Shown here in pieces: positions 7,563 to 9,034 of a stretch of DNA of 9,034 bases. A program made the translations under genes and the position numbers. Location: the NCBI GenBank assembly GCA_022360535.1, contig JAKSCP010000033.1, positions 1-9,034 of the forward strand, in the 5' to 3' direction. The notes under the pieces were generated by a model. The model saw only the letters and a list, made by a program, of their open reading frames with translations. It ran no database searches and was not told the origin of the DNA. Position 1 is the stretch's first letter, and each line of letters starts with the position of its first letter. Source of the stretch: Pseudomonadales bacterium (lineage in GTDB: Bacteria > Pseudomonadota > Gammaproteobacteria > Pseudomonadales > Pseudohongiellaceae).

Positions 7563-7573
7563 GTCTAAGTTAA

Positions 7574-8314
7574 ATGAAAATTGAACTTAGACAAATTGTA
7601 ATCAGCCTTGTAGCTCTTCTAGTCGCCGTGCTCACTGTCATCGGATTCGTTCGTAATCCGGCTGCTATTGGCGAACTTCCGCTCATCGTGCGTGCGCTGA
7701 TTTTGAATCTTGCAGTGCTGGCTGCATTGGTCGCGGCCTTTCCATTGAATCCTGTTTTTCGCGACAGGCCTGGCGTCTACGGTCTTGTGGTTTGTTTGCC
7801 TGCCCTGATACCAGGATTCGTCTACTTTTTGCTGCTGCTGCCGAATCAGCTAAGCGATGGCATCGCCGCAGAGCAATTGCGCAGTGATTTGATTACCGAT
7901 GGTTCAAGCAACGGTATCGTTGAGGTCGGTTTTGCCTATCCCATCTACACCCCCACTGTCAGCCTGCGCAACAGTGGTTTGTACACCAAGCAGGTGAATC
8001 TTTTTTTGCGCATGATTGATGCCAATGGGGATTCTGCTTTGTTTCGAAGCGTACGGAATCGTGTGCCAGGATCAGGCCTGAGCGTGGAAAGTACGGTGCA
8101 AGGTATGTTGAGCCGAAATGATGGTTATCTGTTCAACCCTGTGACCTTGCCCCCTGGAGTAGATGTGAGTGGTAAGTTGATTTTTGTGATCAGCAACCTT
8201 GAAGACGGCACCAGCTTTATCGATGCCCTGGGCTACGCTTATCAAGCGCAGTTTGAAATTCGTGATCCAACCAACGGGGCGCTGATTGAAGAGTTCCCGC
8301 TTAATAGAATCTAG
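7574..8314 (+). CDS. Unrecognised membrane protein with extracytoplasmic domain
   Basis: I do not recognise this 246-residue protein. The N-terminal third has three hydrophobic segments at about 8-26, 37-57 and 68-89, with an FRDRPG loop between the second and third. That pattern suggests a cytoplasmic N-terminus and a C-terminal domain of about 155 residues outside the membrane. The C-terminal part alternates polar and hydrophobic residues (for example VEVGFAYPIYTPTVSLRNSG and KLIFVISNL), has no Cys, and looks like a beta-sandwich; this is inference. No enzymatic motif is visible. The gene starts 11 bp after lipA with no terminator between, so it is probably co-transcribed, although a functional link to lipoate is unproven. 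The frame is long, ends cleanly, and its codon use looks like the neighbours, so I take it as a real gene. Its stop overlaps the stop of the opposing gene by four bases. Confidence 0.8.
   Translation: MKIELRQIVISLVALLVAVLTVIGFVRNPAAIGELPLIVRALILNLAVLAALVAAFPLNPVFRDRPGVYGLVVCLPALIPGFVYFLLLLPNQLSDGIAAEQLRSDLITDGSSNGIVEVGFAYPIYTPTVSLRNSGLYTKQVNLFLRMIDANGDSALFRSVRNRVPGSGLSVESTVQGMLSRNDGYLFNPVTLPPGVDVSGKLIFVISNLEDGTSFIDALGYAYQAQFEIRDPTNGALIEEFPLNRI
8311..8314. other. Shared CTAG at convergent gene ends
   Basis: The palindrome CTAG supplies TAG stop codons on both strands: 8312-8314 for the plus-strand membrane protein and 8313-8311 for the minus-strand hydroxylase. The genes overlap tail to tail by four bases, so there is no room for a conventional intergenic terminator. 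Confidence 0.85.
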
Positions 8315-9034
8315 AGACTATTCTGGGTAGAGCTCTGAGTAGAACCCTGAGTAGAACCCGAATCGAGCCACAGTCTTTTCTTTAGGCTAAACGCAATCAC
8401 TGCAGAAAAAACAGCATAGAGCAGTGCGAGCGCACTTTGTGGAGCAGGGAAGCTAAGGGCTAAAAAACTCCCCGCTAAAATAGCCAGTCGGAACGATTCG
8501 GCGAAGAGAGCGCTGGCTCTATTCTCCAGCCACAAGCCGTGTACATACAAAGATAGCGCCAGGTAACCCACGGCCAATGTGGTGAGTGAATATCCCAAAG
8601 CGGAGGAATTCACTAACACATAGAGGCTCAATCCAACGGTTACGATGAATTGGCCCAGGGTATACCAGGATTCAACAGGAGATACGCTGGGATCGAATTT
8701 ACTGTATAGATCTTCAACTCGTCGCCCCTGGCACTTGGTCTGCATACCTTCCGGTAACCAGCCAGGGGGCTTGAACGGAAGTAGCAGCTTATTCACAAGA
8801 CCAGGCGCATTCACACTATCCTGCAACAATCGCCAATAAACATGGATATTGGCCCACAGGGGGTTCCAGCTGTTTAGTGGTTTGCGTAAACCGAAAGCGA
8901 CCGGCTCCGTGTCCAGTTCTTCCTGGAAACTGCCAAAGAGTCTGTCCCATAGAATGAACACACCACCGTAGTTCTTGTCCACATAGATACTGTTCCTGCC
9001 ATGATGAACACGGTGATTCGAAGGGGTGACGAAT
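8311..9034 (-). CDS. AGMO-like fatty acid hydroxylase / sterol desaturase family protein, 5'-truncated by window edge
   Basis: This is the C-terminal 240 or so residues of a membrane di-iron hydroxylase whose start lies beyond the right edge. A shorter frame from the GTG at 8982 would drop the catalytic motif and is not the true start. The fragment opens with the last His cluster, HRVHH at 9001-9015 within TPSNHRVHHGRN, followed by DKNYGGVFILWDRLFGSF, a hallmark of the family. The next region (GLRKPLNSWNPLW, then PFKPPGWLPEG) and the several C-terminal hydrophobic segments resemble, from memory, alkylglycerol monooxygenase (TMEM195), which cleaves ether lipids using tetrahydrobiopterin in animals. 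Ordinary bacterial sterol desaturases usually stop soon after the His cluster. The substrate here is unknown. The other His clusters should lie upstream, outside the window. The tail holds a tandem GSTQ-type repeat, and the TAG stop shares CTAG with the convergent gene. Confidence 0.88.
   Translation of the reverse strand, partial: FVTPSNHRVHHGRNSIYVDKNYGGVFILWDRLFGSFQEELDTEPVAFGLRKPLNSWNPLWANIHVYWRLLQDSVNAPGLVNKLLLPFKPPGWLPEGMQTKCQGRRVEDLYSKFDPSVSPVESWYTLGQFIVTVGLSLYVLVNSSALGYSLTTLAVGYLALSLYVHGLWLENRASALFAESFRLAILAGSFLALSFPAPQSALALLYAVFSAVIAFSLKKRLWLDSGSTQGSTQSSTQNSL
8323..8358. repeat. Three-unit 12-bp tandem repeat at the 3' end of the hydroxylase gene
   Basis: Units lie at 8323-8334, 8335-8346 and 8347-8358. 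The last two are identical (CTGAGTAGAACC) and the first differs at three positions. Because 12 bp is four codons, the repeat keeps frame and encodes GSTQ, GSTQ and SSTQ at the hydroxylase C-terminus, just before NSL and the stop. It looks like a slippage product in a free tail of the protein. Confidence 0.85.

Noticed and set aside
8645..8839. 64-codon plus-strand open frame inside the hydroxylase gene
   Set aside because: It is a short shadow of the well-supported minus-strand coding sequence, with no ribosome binding site or domain.

Overview
The window is a co-directional run of eight plus-strand genes that ends against one minus-strand gene entering from the right edge. The order is mrdA (PBP2), mrdB/rodA, rlpA, dacA, ybeD, lipB, lipA, an unrecognised membrane protein, and then convergently an alkylglycerol-monooxygenase-like fatty acid hydroxylase. 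The mrdA-mrdB-rlpA-dacA-ybeD-lipB-lipA order is the classic gammaproteobacterial elongasome/lipoate locus. The moderate base composition, the PBP2, RodA and LipB sequences, and the AGMO-like neighbour suggest a gammaproteobacterium, perhaps a marine one. I cannot place it to genus from sequence alone.

Region 1 (about 105-5543) is cell-wall synthesis and remodelling. PBP2 (transpeptidase) and RodA (SEDS glycosyltransferase) form the polymerase pair of the rod complex and overlap by 8 bp. RlpA (septal lipoprotein, DPBB plus SPOR) and DacA (PBP5-type D,D-carboxypeptidase) trim and process the product. The mltB gene that pseudomonads carry between rodA and rlpA is absent. A 166-bp AT-rich leader sits there instead and holds a pair of imperfect direct repeats.

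Region 2 (5562-7562) is lipoate synthesis. YbeD (DUF493) is followed by LipB (octanoyl transfer from ACP) and LipA (sulfur insertion), with short 13-17 bp gaps, so these genes are probably co-transcribed.

Region 3 (7574-9034) is the accessory end. A 246-residue protein with three N-terminal membrane segments and a predicted extracytoplasmic domain follows lipA after 11 bp; I do not recognise it. Its stop overlaps the stop of the opposing hydroxylase gene in a shared CTAG. The hydroxylase fragment carries the last His cluster and a long C-terminal membrane region that resembles animal AGMO, and it ends in a tandem GSTQ-type repeat.

Most of the window is ordinary conserved core genome, and I see no mobile element, CRISPR array, tRNA or rRNA. 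The points worth a second look are the altered SEDS signature positions in RodA, the orphan membrane protein after lipA, the bacterial AGMO-like gene and its repeat tail. I found no convincing new multi-gene system.
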